From Dreissena polymorpha (taxonomy: Eukaryota > Mollusca > Bivalvia > Myida > Dreissenidae): a stretch of 64,000 nt of DNA. The stretch is taken from contig NC_068355.1 in the NCBI RefSeq assembly GCF_020536995.1, positions 6,154,581 through 6,218,580 on the forward strand, written 5' to 3'. The position numbers were made by a program, and so were the translations under genes. Shown one piece after another: positions 10,844-23,700 of the stretch. Under the pieces are notes generated by a model, which was not told the origin of the DNA, made no database searches, and saw nothing but the letters and a program-made list of their open reading frames with translations. The first letter of the stretch is position 1; every line of letters begins with the position of its first letter.

Positions 10844-11949
10844 CATCGGATAAAGTTGTTTTTTAATCCCGTATTACCAAGATTTGATCTGGACCAAGTC
10901 TCTTGAGTGAAACACACGTTATGGCAAAAAAAATAAAGATTAGACGAGCAAGAGGTATCTTAGTTGGCCGATTTTATATTAATGAGTAGATGTCCGGTAG
11001 AAGGCCAGTTATTCTTCGTATAGTATGTTGACTACAATGAAAGTTTTAAGATGAACAGATGTTACTTCAGCCAAGTAAGTAAAAACAGTCTCCTATTATG
11101 TCTGCCACGTTTTCAAAAAAACCGTAACCATTTGCATTTTAAAGACAGATATCATAACGTTAGCGTTACCGATTGCCAAAATCGCATTTGGCGATTACAT
11201 TCCTGGTTGGCGATCAACAATAAGATTTTCATAAAATTGGCGATTTAAAAAAGACCCTCTGATTTTTTTCAAATTCACTCTCTAAATTCCTGTTTTCAGG
11301 CCGTATAAATCACCAGAAACATCGTGTATCAATATTCCCTACTTTAAAAAAGCACTAGGTACCAACTTCCGCATGTAATCGCCATAAACGCCGTATGGGT
11401 AATAGATAATCCACTGATAAGAGATAGCATGACGTGCGTATCAATATTCAAGCTACAATACACAGTCATGTATGCATGTGGTATGGATTCTATACCTGTA
11501 GATATATTTAGAAATACTTGCTCAGTGTCATTTTTACATATTCTTTTTAAAGTTTGTTTCACTACTGGTACTATACCTACTGACTGGGGTAAAGTAATAA
11601 TAAATCCCATTCCGAAGTCAAATAATGTTGATCAACGTGATCCATTATCTTACAGAGGTATTGCACTATCAGTTAGCATGTATAAGCTTTATTGTTCGGT
11701 ATTAAACAATAGATTATCAGTATGGGCTGAGAATAATAATGTCTTAGCAGATGAACAGAATGGTTTCCGTAAACATAGAAATACAGTTGACCATATCTCA
11801 ACTTTGACAAATGTAATTGAAACTAGCAAAAAGCTTAGGCAGTCTAACTTTTGTGCCTTTATCGACCTTAGCAAAGCGTATGATTTCATTAATCGTAGTC
11901 TATTATGAAAAAAACTAGTAGATAAAGGCATTGGAGGTAGCATGTTTAA

Positions 11950-12464
11950 AGGGGCCTTTTCACAGATTTTGGCATTTTTTTAACTTATTCATTAAATGCT
12001 TTATATTGATAAATGTAAACATTGGATCGTAAAAGCTCCAGTAAAAAATCAAGAAAAAAATTAAAAAAAGGAAAGAACATTGCCCGGAGCAGGTTTCGAA
12101 CCAGTGACCCCTGGAGTCCTGCCAGAGTCCTGAAGTAAAAACGCTTTAGCCTACTGAGCTATTCCGCCGAGTACACATTCGTGACGTATTTATACCTTAT
12201 AAAAGCAATCTTCGTAGTTTCACAAAATTTAACGACAAAAACAGAACTCTCCAAATTATTCAATCGTTTCGCGTTGCAACGCTTTATAATTTTTAGGTTT
12301 TAAAATCGTCAAAAGATGCAAATAATGGCTATATTAGAGCATGGTTAATGTTCAGTATTACTGTTTCCTCACAATTTCCTCACAAATAAAAACTAAACGA
12401 ACTTTACGAATCTGAATCAACTTTTTTCAATTTTGTCAATTTACCAAAGCGTGAAAAGACCCCT
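11950..12464 (-). mobile_element. TTAA-flanked MITE with internal tRNA-like core
   Basis: TTAA at 11946-11949 and at 12465-12468. Inverted ends are AGGGGCCTTTTCACAGATTT and the complement of AAAGCGTGAAAAGACCCCT. Removing the element and one TTAA rejoins the LINE codons (ATG TTT AAG GCT CTA), so this is a clean, datable insertion. The TTAA duplication and AGGG-type end are typical of Kolobok, with piggyBac as the alternative. Confidence 0.85.
12084..12174 (-). other. tRNA-like segment inside the MITE
   Basis: On the minus strand: CGGCGGAATAGCTCAGTAGG (A box) and CACTGGTTCGAAACC (B box), with an internal duplication of CAGGACTC that stretches the anticodon-variable region. Not a functional tRNA, but both pol III boxes are readable. 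Confidence 0.5.
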
Positions 12465-12792
12465 TTAAGGCTCTAATGTCTTTATTAAAAAAATGTATCA
12501 TCGTGTGTAAGAATCAATGGTCATTACACTGACTGGTTTGAAAATACATGTGGTCTTCGTCAGGGATGTTCGTTATCTCCCTTATTATTTAATGTTTATT
12601 GATCATGATCAAAGAGTCATCAAATTGGTGAAAAAGGGAGAAATTCTGGTAAAATAGTAATATAAAATAAACTTTTTGAAAAGACAGTCATTAAAGTCCA
12701 AAAATTTAGAATCACACACACACACGCAGAAACAATTTGGCTAAAACGGGGATATCAAAAAAATTACAGTGTTGGAAAACTCAAGAGGTATT

Positions 12793-12892
12793 NNNNNNNN
12801 NNNNNNNNNNNNNNNNNNNNNNNNNNNNNNNNNNNNNNNNNNNNNNNNNNNNNNNNNNNNNNNNNNNNNNNNNNNNNNNNNNNNNNNNNNNN
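12793..12892. other. Assembly gap (100 N)
   Basis: A run of exactly 100 N, the conventional size for a gap of unknown length. Anything spanning it, including the LINE 3' end, is unresolved. Confidence 0.99.
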
Positions 12893-13905
12893 ATCAGTAA
12901 AATAATTCAATATCTGTTTAGAGAACAAAACTTAATACAACTTGAATCACAATAAATGTTAGTAGTATATAGAATACCGAATTTTTATGTCTATTTAATG
13001 TTAATGCAACAACTACATCAGCATACAATCGTTACAGAACAGAACATAATTTTATTACACATAAACTTTACAGTTCTAGTGTTAAACAAAAACAATAATG
13101 CAAAATGCTTGAATATAGTAAGTGGATTTAGCAGACATGTTATAAAACTAGTTATGAATGAACTTTACAGATAATTGAATTGAACAAAACTTGTTTTAAA
13201 TCACATGTTTACAGTGTATATTGCTACATATGGATTCTTTTTACTCGCGTTATAACCGTTAAGGTGAAACCTTAATTGTATTTTGAAGGAGCATAGAATA
13301 TTAAAGTGAGCATCCAAACCACATAAAATTTAAGTAGCAACGGCACTATTACAAAATTATAGTTGAAAGTGTATGAAAATTAAAATATAAACATAATTCT
13401 AATTTCGAAATATAACAATAATTATACTTTGTAATATACACAACTATACAACCATTGTTTCATTTAACTGTCATTAATAACAGATACTTACAAATGTTAT
13501 ATGTAAGAGTTTTCAATATACCTAATATGTCAGACTGCCTATTTGGAACACAAAAATAGAATCACACATAATAAAAGTTAGTATTTAATTTAATCTCTGT
13601 ACAAACGAGACAGTAACATGTCATGTCCAAAATAAATAGAGCATCAGTTACAACTTTAAAAGAACAGATATTCATTCTACCCAGATACATTCTTAGACAT
13701 TATTACTACTGAAAAATATTAAGAAATAGATATAAAAAATACTGATCACAAGGGAAGAACATATGAAGTTGATTTAATAGTAACCATATCATGCCTATTT
13801 GAAACAAAACAAGGAAAACAATTGTCAGAAAACCAAGTGTAAATTACAAAAAAGTATGATAAAAGGTGATATGGGATTTACAATTAATATTTAATTAAAA
13901 CAAGC
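12893..13905. other. AT-rich stretch without recognisable features
   Basis: No exon-like, repeat or RNA signal seen on either strand. Confidence 0.4.
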
Positions 13906-14545
13906 CGTCAGAGATGGGTGAAGCTCCCCAAAGTTTTTTTTGGTCACAATTTGCACTATATATTCAGATAAAAGGAAACATCTTGAGGGGCATAACTTTG
14001 GACAAAATAATAGGATGGATGGTTTAGCAACTTAAACAATTTCAAAGGGCCATAAGTCTCTAAATAAATCATCTAACCAGAACCCACAAATAACACGCAC
14101 ATCTCTTCAAGGCAGTTAGCTTCCCATAAAACTTCATTGAATTCAAGTCATTAGTTGGGGATAAATAGCCCAGACAAGAATTGCACTATATGTAACAGTA
14201 TATTGAAAATTTCAAAGGCCATAACTCTGTGAAAAATCATCCGAACATAACTTGCTGATAATATGCACATGTCCTGTTGGTAGTGAAGCTTCCCATAAAG
14301 TTTCATTCAATTGCAGACATTAGTTGCTAAAATAGCCCGAACAAGAATGCACAATATGTACAGTTAATGGAGAATTTCAATGGGCCATAACTCTGTGAAA
14401 AATCATCCGACCATAACTGGCTGATAACATGCACATCTCCTCTTGGTAGTGAAGCTTCCCATAAAGTTTCATTGAATTCCCGTAATAAGTTGCTGAGAAA
14501 AAGCTCAGACAAGAATTTTTTAGAGGAGCATAAAAATAATTCAAA
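13906..14545. repeat. Interspersed repeat with tandem core of about 160 bp
   Basis: Three to four imperfect units, each with GGCCATAACTCTGTGAAAAA, then ATCATCCGA, GAAGCTTCCCATAAAGTTTC and ATTGAATT, ending in a TAGCCCGAACAAGAAT-like block. One of the tandem-core families described in the findings. Confidence 0.7.
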
Positions 14546-15184
14546 TATGAAATTTCTTTGTGTTATATACCTCATTATAAACTTCCTATTTTAAAACAAA
14601 TCAATAGGCAACCGTGAGGCAAACACGAAGGTATTATAAAATGACAGCATATTTTTTTATTGAAGTTTCTCTCTGTGAAGACAACAGACTATGAATTATT
14701 GTATATGGTTTCTTAGTCTGATTTTTTTTATCCCTGAATTATTAAAAAAAACACATTAAGTTCTGATCACCTTTGAATAAGATGCATTTTTAATTTGAGA
14801 AGACATGCTTCGCACAATTATAAGGCAACTTTTAAACAAATGCAAAGCACAAGATACACGTCGTTATAAACTTGTGTGTTTAAATTGTTCACTCTGGTCA
14901 AACTTTATGTTCAAATAATTATTTTTATCAATTTTACAAGTCTAAACTAGGTTTTTTTGTCATAAAAGCAAATGTAAAGAATGCTTCATTAATTTGTAAT
15001 GCAATGAAGACTAGTTTTCTTATTACATATCACATATACCTAAAGCTACCGTATAGGGAGAAATAATTACTTTTGACAACTTTCAAATTCGAATAAATGA
15101 CAATCGAATGTTATTAAACAATGTTTCTGAAACAAGTTATGTATTAATTTTTAAACAATTTGCAAAGAGATGTCATATTAATTC

Positions 15185-15345
15185 ATCAATTTTACCAAAA
15201 AAAAAATTACCTTGACCTTACACAACTCAAAGTGTGTAGATCCTTGAGATACACATGCATGCTATATATGAAGTTGCTACCTTTAATATTGCAAAAGTTA
15301 TTGCAAATGTTAAGGTTTGCACAAACAAACAAACCAACAGACAGG
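15185..15345 (-). repeat. Degenerate copy of repeat family A
   Basis: Matches the family A core in reverse: GAGATACACATGCATGCTAT, AAGTTGCTACCTTTAATATT and GCAAAAGTTATTGCAAATGT, ending in AACAAACCAACAGACAGGGC. Confidence 0.65.
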
Positions 15346-16261
15346 GCATTATGTAAACTACCTCATTAAATTAATTGTATTTTTTTAAAGAAAAATTTTG
15401 CTTCCAATGCTGGATGCATATTTCCTCATCAACTGTGTCCGCTTTGACTCACCTGAAAAATATATAAAGATGCATATTAAATATTGGATCTGTCATCTTT
15501 ACACATATACTCTGGGCTGGTTTTCTAAAAGTTTCTAAGATAATTCTTAAACAAATTGTTCTAAGATTTAAAGTTTTGATTAACTCTTCTTTTCATGAAT
15601 CTTCAACACAATATGAAATTCAAAATCCATGCATATTTGTATGATTGTTTCAATGTAAAAACAATATGTCAAGGGACATGGAAAATATTGGGATAGTACG
15701 CAAACATTTCCACGCTCACGCTAACACTCATGTCGACACCGGTGTGAGAAGGATAGCTCAACTATATATATTTCATATATATAAGTCGAGTTATAAATGA
15801 AACAAATTAAATTAACTAGGATCACATTCATTGCCTTTTAAGCTAAGATCATGCATACCAATGTACATATTTTATAAGGCAAAGAGAAGACACATAAGGT
15901 TAACCATAGTCATAAGCTCACATCAGGGACATATTTTGCATGTCAGTATCTATGTTGACACTGCTGTAGTAATTGCTGCTGTACAACATGTATTAAGCAC
16001 AGCTTTTGCATTTACTTTTGTAGAAGGGCATGGATCGTATGACATAGTGTGTTTACAAAAATGTTGTGGAAATTTTTTAATTTCTTAAGTAACACAAAGT
16101 ATCTGAATAAGCAAAGATAAATGTTTTTATTATATATTATTATACATATATTATATTTAAGATACATTGACGGATATTGTGTAAAAATTGTTAGTGATGA
16201 AAACAATACATCTTTCTTCATAGGTAACTAGATCTGTAGACAAAAACAAATAAAAGCTGCG
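15346..16261. other. No clear features
   Basis: An acceptor-like site followed by GTGAGTCAAAGCGGACACAG on the minus strand (near 15450) is the only exon-like spot and is too weak to call. Confidence 0.35.
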
Positions 16262-17682
16262 CCATGAGCGCATGATACGCCCGTCGTATGCCAATGAAGT
16301 AGTAAGGTAATAAATAACCCTTTGAATCATTTTTTTACTTCAGTTTATTTGTATTTGAATACATGGTTTATTTTATAAGTACATGAGCATGGAAATCACG
16401 AAATTTTGACGAACAAAGTCCCATAACTCTGGAACGACAATTCAGAATTCCGTCAAAAACGAAAGGGGATCAGGGTTTATCAATATTAAGATTGTGTTGA
16501 AATTTGAAAAAAATCCATCAAGGGATATTTGAGCTACAGTAGGACATTCAATGAAATCACGAAATTTTGACGAACAAAGTCCCATAACTCTGGAACGACA
16601 ATGTCAGAATTCCGTCAAAAACGAAAGGGGATCAGGTTTATCAATATAAGATTGGTGTTAAAATTTGAAGAAATCTGTCAAAGGATATTTGACGTAGCGT
16701 ACGAGCATTAACAGGACGGACGGGACGGACGGACGGAACGGACAGACGGACGCGGGGTATACCATAATACGTCCCGTCATAGACGGGCGTATAAAAATCC
16801 ATCGGGGGATATTTGAGCTACGGTAGGATACATGAACAACAATAACATTTAAGGTCACAGTGACCTTGACCTTAGAATGAATGACCTGAAATGACCAGTG
16901 GTCATCTAAGGTGCTTGCAACCCTTCATGTCAAGTTTGAAGACTCTATGTCCAAGCATACCAAAGTTATAACAATTTTAACATTTTTAACATTAAGGTCA
17001 CAGTGACCTTGACCTTCAATGAATGACATTGAAATGACCAGTGGTCATCTTCTAGTACTGGCCAATCTTTATTCCAGTTTGAAGACTCTAGGTACAAGCA
17101 TACCAAAGTTATAACATGAAATAAGAACTTTAACATTTTTACATTCAAGGTCACAGTTGACCTTGACCTTCAAATGAATGACCTTGAAATGTCCAGGGTG
17201 GTTACTTACTAGTTCTGGCCAACCTTCATGTCAAGTTTCAAGACTCTAGGTCCAAGCATACCAAAGTTATAACAACTTTAACATTTTTACATTCAAGGTC
17301 ACAGTGACCTTGACCTTCAAATGAATGACCTTGAAATGTCCAGTGGTACTTACTAGTTCTGGCCAACCTTCATGTCAAGTTTCAAGACTCTAGGTCCAAG
17401 CATACCAAAGTTATAACAACTTTAACATTTTTATATAGCTACAGTAGGACATTCAATGAAATCACGAAATTTTGACGAACAAAGTCCCATAACTCTGGAA
17501 CGACAATTCAGAATTCCGTCAAAAACGAAAGGGGATCAGGTTTATCAATATTAAGATTGTGTTAAAATTTGGAAGAAAATCTGTCAAAGGATATTTGACG
17601 TAGCGTACGACATTAACCGACGGACGGACGGACGGACGCGGGGTATACCATAATACGTCCCGTCATAGACGGGCGTATATAA
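16262..17682. mobile_element. Interspersed element, family D, tandem core with ERE palindromes
   Basis: Starts near GATACGCCCGTCGTATGCC and ends at CCCGTCATAGACGGGCGTAT, complementary ends of a Helentron/pearl-like layout. A (GACG)n microsatellite occurs at 16715-16755 and 17615-17640. The core (about 16840-17430) holds four units of about 145-150 bp, each with AAGGTCACAGTGACCTTGAC and TCTAGGTCCAAGCATACCAA. The GAAATCACGAAATTTTGACG block occurs at 16396, 16553 and 17459, so two elements may be fused. Confidence 0.75.
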
Positions 17683-17787
17683 AAATACAATTTTTGTGGA
17701 AACTTACTATTTATCCTTCGCAAGATAAGCTTTTAGGTTGGGATCTTTAACTCCCCGCAAACTGTTTTTACGACAGAATAGTATGGT

Positions 17788-20700
17788 TCACTGAAATTAA
17801 AAAAGAAGTAAATTGTGATTTGATTTTATTAAAATAAATTTATGTACTATGTAGGTTTGAACATAGACAAGTAACTGTTGCCCACAAACATATAAACTGC
17901 ATTCTCTGCAAGTGATGACAAATTTAAAGTGTTAATAGTTATAAATGCCAATTTAGAGAGAATGTGGAGTGGTCATTATGTCCCCCACCACTATAGTGGG
18001 GGACATATTGTTTTTGCCCTGTCTGTTGGTCTGTCTGTCTGTCTGTTGGTTGGTTTGTTGTTGGTTTGATTGTATGTTGTGTCAAACTTTAAAATTTGCA
18101 ATAACTTTTGCAATACTGAAGATAGCAACTTGATATTTGGCATGTATGTGTATCTCATGGAGCTGCAAATTTTGAGTGGTGAAAGGTCAAATTCAGGTCA
18201 TTCTTCAATGTCAAACTGGTCGAATATATAGCTTCAAATCGGCGCAAGTAGGGGAAATAGTTTTTCTGACAAACATATACTTGTTTGTTTAGCTCACAGA
18301 ATATTAATTTATACCACCTTAATGGAAGTCAACTAGAAGAACAATATCCATAGGCCTCTGCGCTCTGAGTTTGATCATTACCTTCGGATAGGTAGTCATG
18401 CAATCTCCAAAATAACAGAAACAGTCAGGACATGCATTTGCATGAGTACACATATATTTTTTTTACAATTTTGAACCCTTTGTACAACTTATTAACAAAT
18501 GTATAGTTAATAATTAAAATGATAATTAATATGAGTTATATATTATACACGCTTCAAATCTGGCTCTATATGAATGCATACAAGCTTTGTGAAAATAAAA
18601 CAAGATTGCCAAACTGTCACAAGATACGCCTATTTGAAGGTTTTGAACAACGTGATAACTTTACCATGACCCTATTTTAACTTGACCTACATGCACATAT
18701 CATAAAGACACAATTTCTGACCAAATTTGGTGAAGATCATATGAAAACTTCTTCAATTAGATAACGGACACCATGCTAAACCCATGTGAAATGCGCTATG
18801 TGACCCCGTGACCCAGTTTTTGACTCGACATGACCCATATTCTAACTTGACCTAGATATTTCTGTTGAAATTAAAGAGCGGACACTACTGTGGACGCCGC
18901 CCGCCAAAAGTGAAACTATAAAACGTTCTGTTTTAAAAAACGGGCGTATGAAAATTAAAAGTGAACCTTTGTAATATTATTGAAGTCGCGCCAATCCTTT
19001 ACCTTGGTCATTCACGACTAAATAATGGATGGTTTTATTACAATATTTAATTTTGGTGTACATTAACTAAAGCAGGTAACTCTTCCTTTAAGCATTCAAT
19101 ATTGACGGTTACACAAATGCTATTCACCGAACTAATGTACATTTCAAAACAAGCATTAAATATATGTATGAAAGTCAAAATTGTCATTTAAATGGCTCAA
19201 ACGTATTTTAAGCATACTTTTATCATAATCTGTTCTTTTATATACATGTACATAACCATACAATTGGCACCATGAACCAAGAACAAGCTAGGTCCGAATA
19301 AATGAATAAATGTAAACGTTTTTATCTCAATTAATTCACAAAGTATTTTGAACAGTTAACCCACTATATTTACCTTAAAATCCCGAACCAAGATGCCATA
19401 TAATATTTATTGTGTGAAGTTTCTGTACAATAGGTCCATAAGATTTTGAAGAAGAGGTTGGTAACAAATATATCAATATACAAATCCATGTAAAACAGCG
19501 TTTTTTTTAAATAGGTTTTGGTAAGTGAAAAAAACAACAAAAAACAATACCTTGTGTGAACATGATGCGCACTTGTACTTTTCTGGTTCCACTGACTCAC
19601 CAACACATTCCGGGTGGAACCATTTAAAGCATCCTTCACACTGCCAGTACTCTCTGGGAAGCACATTCAAAAGATACACTTAGCATCAGCAACACATTAA
19701 ACATCTCAGCACATCCCACTTAACTTACCTAAACGCAGATTTCGAAACCTAAACACAAACCCTTAGTTCAAGGTCAAGGTCACAGGGGTCAAAATTTGTG
19801 TGCGTATGGAAAGGCCCTGCCCATATGCCCATGCAGACCAAATATTAAGGTAACATTCTCAAGGGACATATAAATAATGAGCATTTTCCCAAACCTAAAC
19901 CCAAAGTGTGACGGAAAGACGGACAGACAGACAGACGGACAGTCCAATCACTATATGCCCTCCTACCGGGGGCATAAAAAACCAGTTCAGACATATAACA
20001 ACATTCAACCTTTGAAGTAGACAAGCAATTTTAAGTGTAGGCAAATTTGTAGCATTTATTCAAAGTTTGACCTTGAACAAGCACGGTGTGTTAATTGCAA
20101 CTTGATTTCTCTTGAAGGTGAACATAAGGGAAAAATGCTTTTGAATCCCTTGATTCGTTGCAAAGAAGTGACAAATTTTGAGAAAGGGAGACCAATTGTC
20201 AAGAGAAAATGATTCATGTATAGCCAACATTTCAGAAACGGAAGGACAATTTACAATATGGTGATATTGTCAATATGAAGGACAATATGGTGTTTAAGTT
20301 TCATGTAGAGGTAACTATTTTGTTATTGTTTAATTAATAGTTTAACTTGCTTTAGGACAAATTAATGAAACCTTGCATACCTTCCATCATCCGGCATGTT
20401 GCACAGACAATGAGTTTCTCTGACTCTTAGGTCAATAATAAATAATGGACTCTCTGCGAAAAGGTGCCTAAATGAAGAAAACATTGGAAATCAGTACAAT
20501 AAATAACAAGAAAATCAATCATGGGGTTGGTATTCCCCATCCTAATGAAAATCCTATCAGGCCCCTCAATCTGTCAAATCCACGGCCGAAATTCGGCCGC
20601 ATTCTCCCCCCTGAAAAGTATACTTTTCCCCCTTTTTGGGAGAAAAATTCCCCCTAAAAAAAAAGATAGATGTGTCTCATGATTATTATATCTCAATTCT

Positions 20701-23700
20701 ATTTTAATTTAATCTTGTCAAACATACTTTATTATGAAAAAAGCAATGAATATAGTGCAAACCTGTACAAATGTTATAATTAGAGAGTAAGTAAAAAATT
20801 CCCCCAAAAGGGAAACGCCTCGAAAATTCCCCCTGGTATGGGTAGCGACCCGCTTCCCCTAAAATGGATTGAGGGCCCTGCCTATCATAAAAGGGTACAA
20901 TTCTAACTGACCAAGCCATCCTGACAAAATGTATGTAACAACTGTATAAATAATAAACAACTTGATGTTATATAGACTAATAAAATTGAATTCCAAACAA
21001 TACCCCAGGCGGGAAAAACTCAATTACAATCAATTAAGGATCGAACATTTAAAGCTGATCAAACAAAATATGGAAGTGAACAACCACATTTAAAAACAAA
21101 ACATTTTAGTTACATGATATTCCACACAATAGTTAATTTACTAACAGCTTATTGCAGGACATAATATTTAACAAGCAATGTGTTTGTGAAACATACATGT
21201 CCCCATATATTTGACCTTTGACCTTGAAGGATGACCATGACCTTCACCTTTCACCACTCAAATGTACAGATCCATGAGATACACATGCATGCAAAATATC
21301 AATGTTGCAATCTTCAATGTTGCAAAAGTAGGCATTAAATAAGCGATTTGACCACATATATTTGTCCTTTGACCTTGACTGCCAAATATTAATTAGCTAG
21401 CTTCATTATGGCAAATGTAAATGTTTGACGCAAACACACAAAACAAAAAAACAGACAGGTCAACAACAATATGTCCCCCACTATAGTGGTGGGGGACATA
21501 AACAAATAAATGAGAATATTTATTTACTTGCATACCAAGTAGATACTGACATAATATATGCATGCACCCTCGGTAGTAAGATGATTTTTATATGAAATTC
21601 CATGCAATAACTACAATGTACTCATAAACAGCACACATAATTCCTTTAATTTGAATTAATTAAAGGGGCATAAATAAGGAGTTACCTAGTATGCCCAAAA
21701 AATTTGAACAATCAACATGCTGACACATTAATTTAAAATTTCAAGAAATTGCATGAAATAGTTGCTGAAAAACAGGTCCAGATAGAAAAATGTGACAGAC
21801 AGAAGTATGGAATGACAATTTTTTTTTCTCTCTCCGCCTCAGAGAAATTAACTCACCTTCACTTATTATAACACATTTTATTATGGTATATATAATTACT
21901 TACTGCATATTTAGGAACCTGATAAACAAATTACCTTTATTTAGTTGTTATGGATTCGTTACACTTTGATGACCTTGATTTAATTCTAAATTATTTTGTG
22001 AATTATTTTCTACATCACATTCATTGATTAAAAGCATCAAAGAACCAGTATGACGTCAAGTACATTGCTGCCAGTGAAAGAGTGACAAGCTAATATAAAT
22101 ACACTAAAATTAATTTCCCTAAAACATTATGTTTACAAGCAATTATACAATATGTCATTAAAATACTATTGTTTGTTTCTTTACATTTATACACATGACA
22201 TCCAGGTTTATTGCATTTCCTTAAGATTGTGTTTCATATGTGAATTTCTTATCAAATTATGTAAACTGTTTCTGAACTGTTTTCAAAATAATAAGCTTTG
22301 CCAAAAATTGCTTGAGATTTCCTTTTTTCTATAGATTTTGATTAGCATGTAGTGTTAGCATACTAAGAATTATTTCATGATATTTCAGACAAAAGTTTCT
22401 AAATGAAAGCTCCGAATAAACAACATACCTCAATTTGAATCAATTAAAAGGTCAAACCTCTGTGGTTATGTTGTAGATCCCTACATAATTTAATTGATAT
22501 GTGTGACCAAGCTGTATACAAACTTCTTGATAGTTTAATAAAATTCCATTGACAATTATGGATAAGCATATCTGGACAAGCAAAAGAGTGAATGAAGGAC
22601 GGAGAGCAAAATAGACTGACAAGGGCAAAACAAGACCCTGCTTTCTGTTGGGAATCAATATCATTCTTACTGACAACAATACCAGATATGAGGTGTAAAG
22701 GATGATTAAGGATAAACATAGTTTCCTATAATATGAGATCCATCCGTAGATAACGACAATTACTTGGACAGCACTTACATGTTTTGATGGGAGGGTAAAG
22801 CTAAATACATCCCTCTTTGATAAGTCAACAGGTAATGTCTGCCACAAACCTTTGATGTACTCGCTCTGGCTGGATATCTTGACTCCTAAACAAATTACAT
22901 GTTTCAAGTAAAAAGTCCAACATAAGTTAATAAGTGTGATGCATATAGATGCAACACTTCTCTGCAGAAGTGCATAAATGTGAACACTGACTCTTTCCTA
23001 AAATATTTATTGCAAAATTTAACAATCCAATAATAAATCAAATGTATACCGATACCACAATAACCTAAAAGATACGTCGATGAACCTCTAAAAATATGCT
23101 TTGCATTATGGTACACAAGAGGTTTATCAATTTAGAAAAGCTACAACTGAAATTACCATAAGACTGAAGAATGATTGTTCGCAAGGATACTCTTTTAACA
23201 GTAACTCTGATTGCGATTGTTTAATCAAGTGTTATTGACTTACTAACAAACAGTGTTTTCTCAAACCCTTATCACTCTAAGTCTCCTGCTGCCTAAGATA
23301 ATTCACTGCTCTTTGATCAGATAACTTTTTCTGCATTTTTGATCCATTTACGTTTACAATTAGTTCACATAAATAGAGTACCCTAGTTGTTGCCACATGA
23401 TCGACTACTGGGTCAGTGTCTCCCCTTCCAACTCCATGGCAGAGGCAGGGGTGTTTGCCAGCTGGTCCGAGTTCTGCAAAATGATCATGATATACTCATA
23501 TTTACTTCCTTTATTACCTAGGACTTATAGAAAAGCAAGAATTGAAATTACCCATAACACAGATGAAATATTTGTTATCAAGGACACGTTTTTAACAGTA
23601 ACTCTTATTGCTGTTGCTTCGCGATTGTATAATCAATTGTGTCTTACTGACTAGACAGTGTTTTCTCAAGCCCTTTTCAATTTAAGTATGCTGCCTAAGA

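Larger units (their letters stand above)
11429..12606 (+). mobile_element. LINE reverse-transcriptase fragment, interrupted
   Basis: Translated pieces match a non-LTR reverse transcriptase: PTDWGKVIINPIPKS, DPLSYRGIALS, YKLYCSVLNNRLS, DEQNGFRKHRNTVDHIS and the catalytic-region block FCAFIDLSKAYDFINR (residues about 51-155 of the 11429-11908 frame). The downstream part (GLRQGCSLSPLLFN-like, about 12545-12595) continues after the inserted MITE at 11950-12464. It is broken: there is a stop at 11906, and the distal part holds frameshifts. The 5' end, endonuclease and 3' end were not seen. Clade not assigned. Confidence 0.8.

Noticed and set aside
10687-10917. Pro/Ala-rich minus-strand open frame
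   Set aside because: Product of the homopolymer and G-rich block in the MITE at 10420-10843.
16262-17682. Retrovirus-like or LTR element
   Set aside because: The repeated GAAATCACG blocks are internal repeats; no primer-binding site, polypurine tract or gag-pol coding was seen. No LTR element was recognised in the window.
22452-22907. 151-codon minus-strand open frame as one protein
   Set aside because: Only 22779-22885 has splice borders and protein-like composition; the rest is hydrophobic low-complexity intron read-through.
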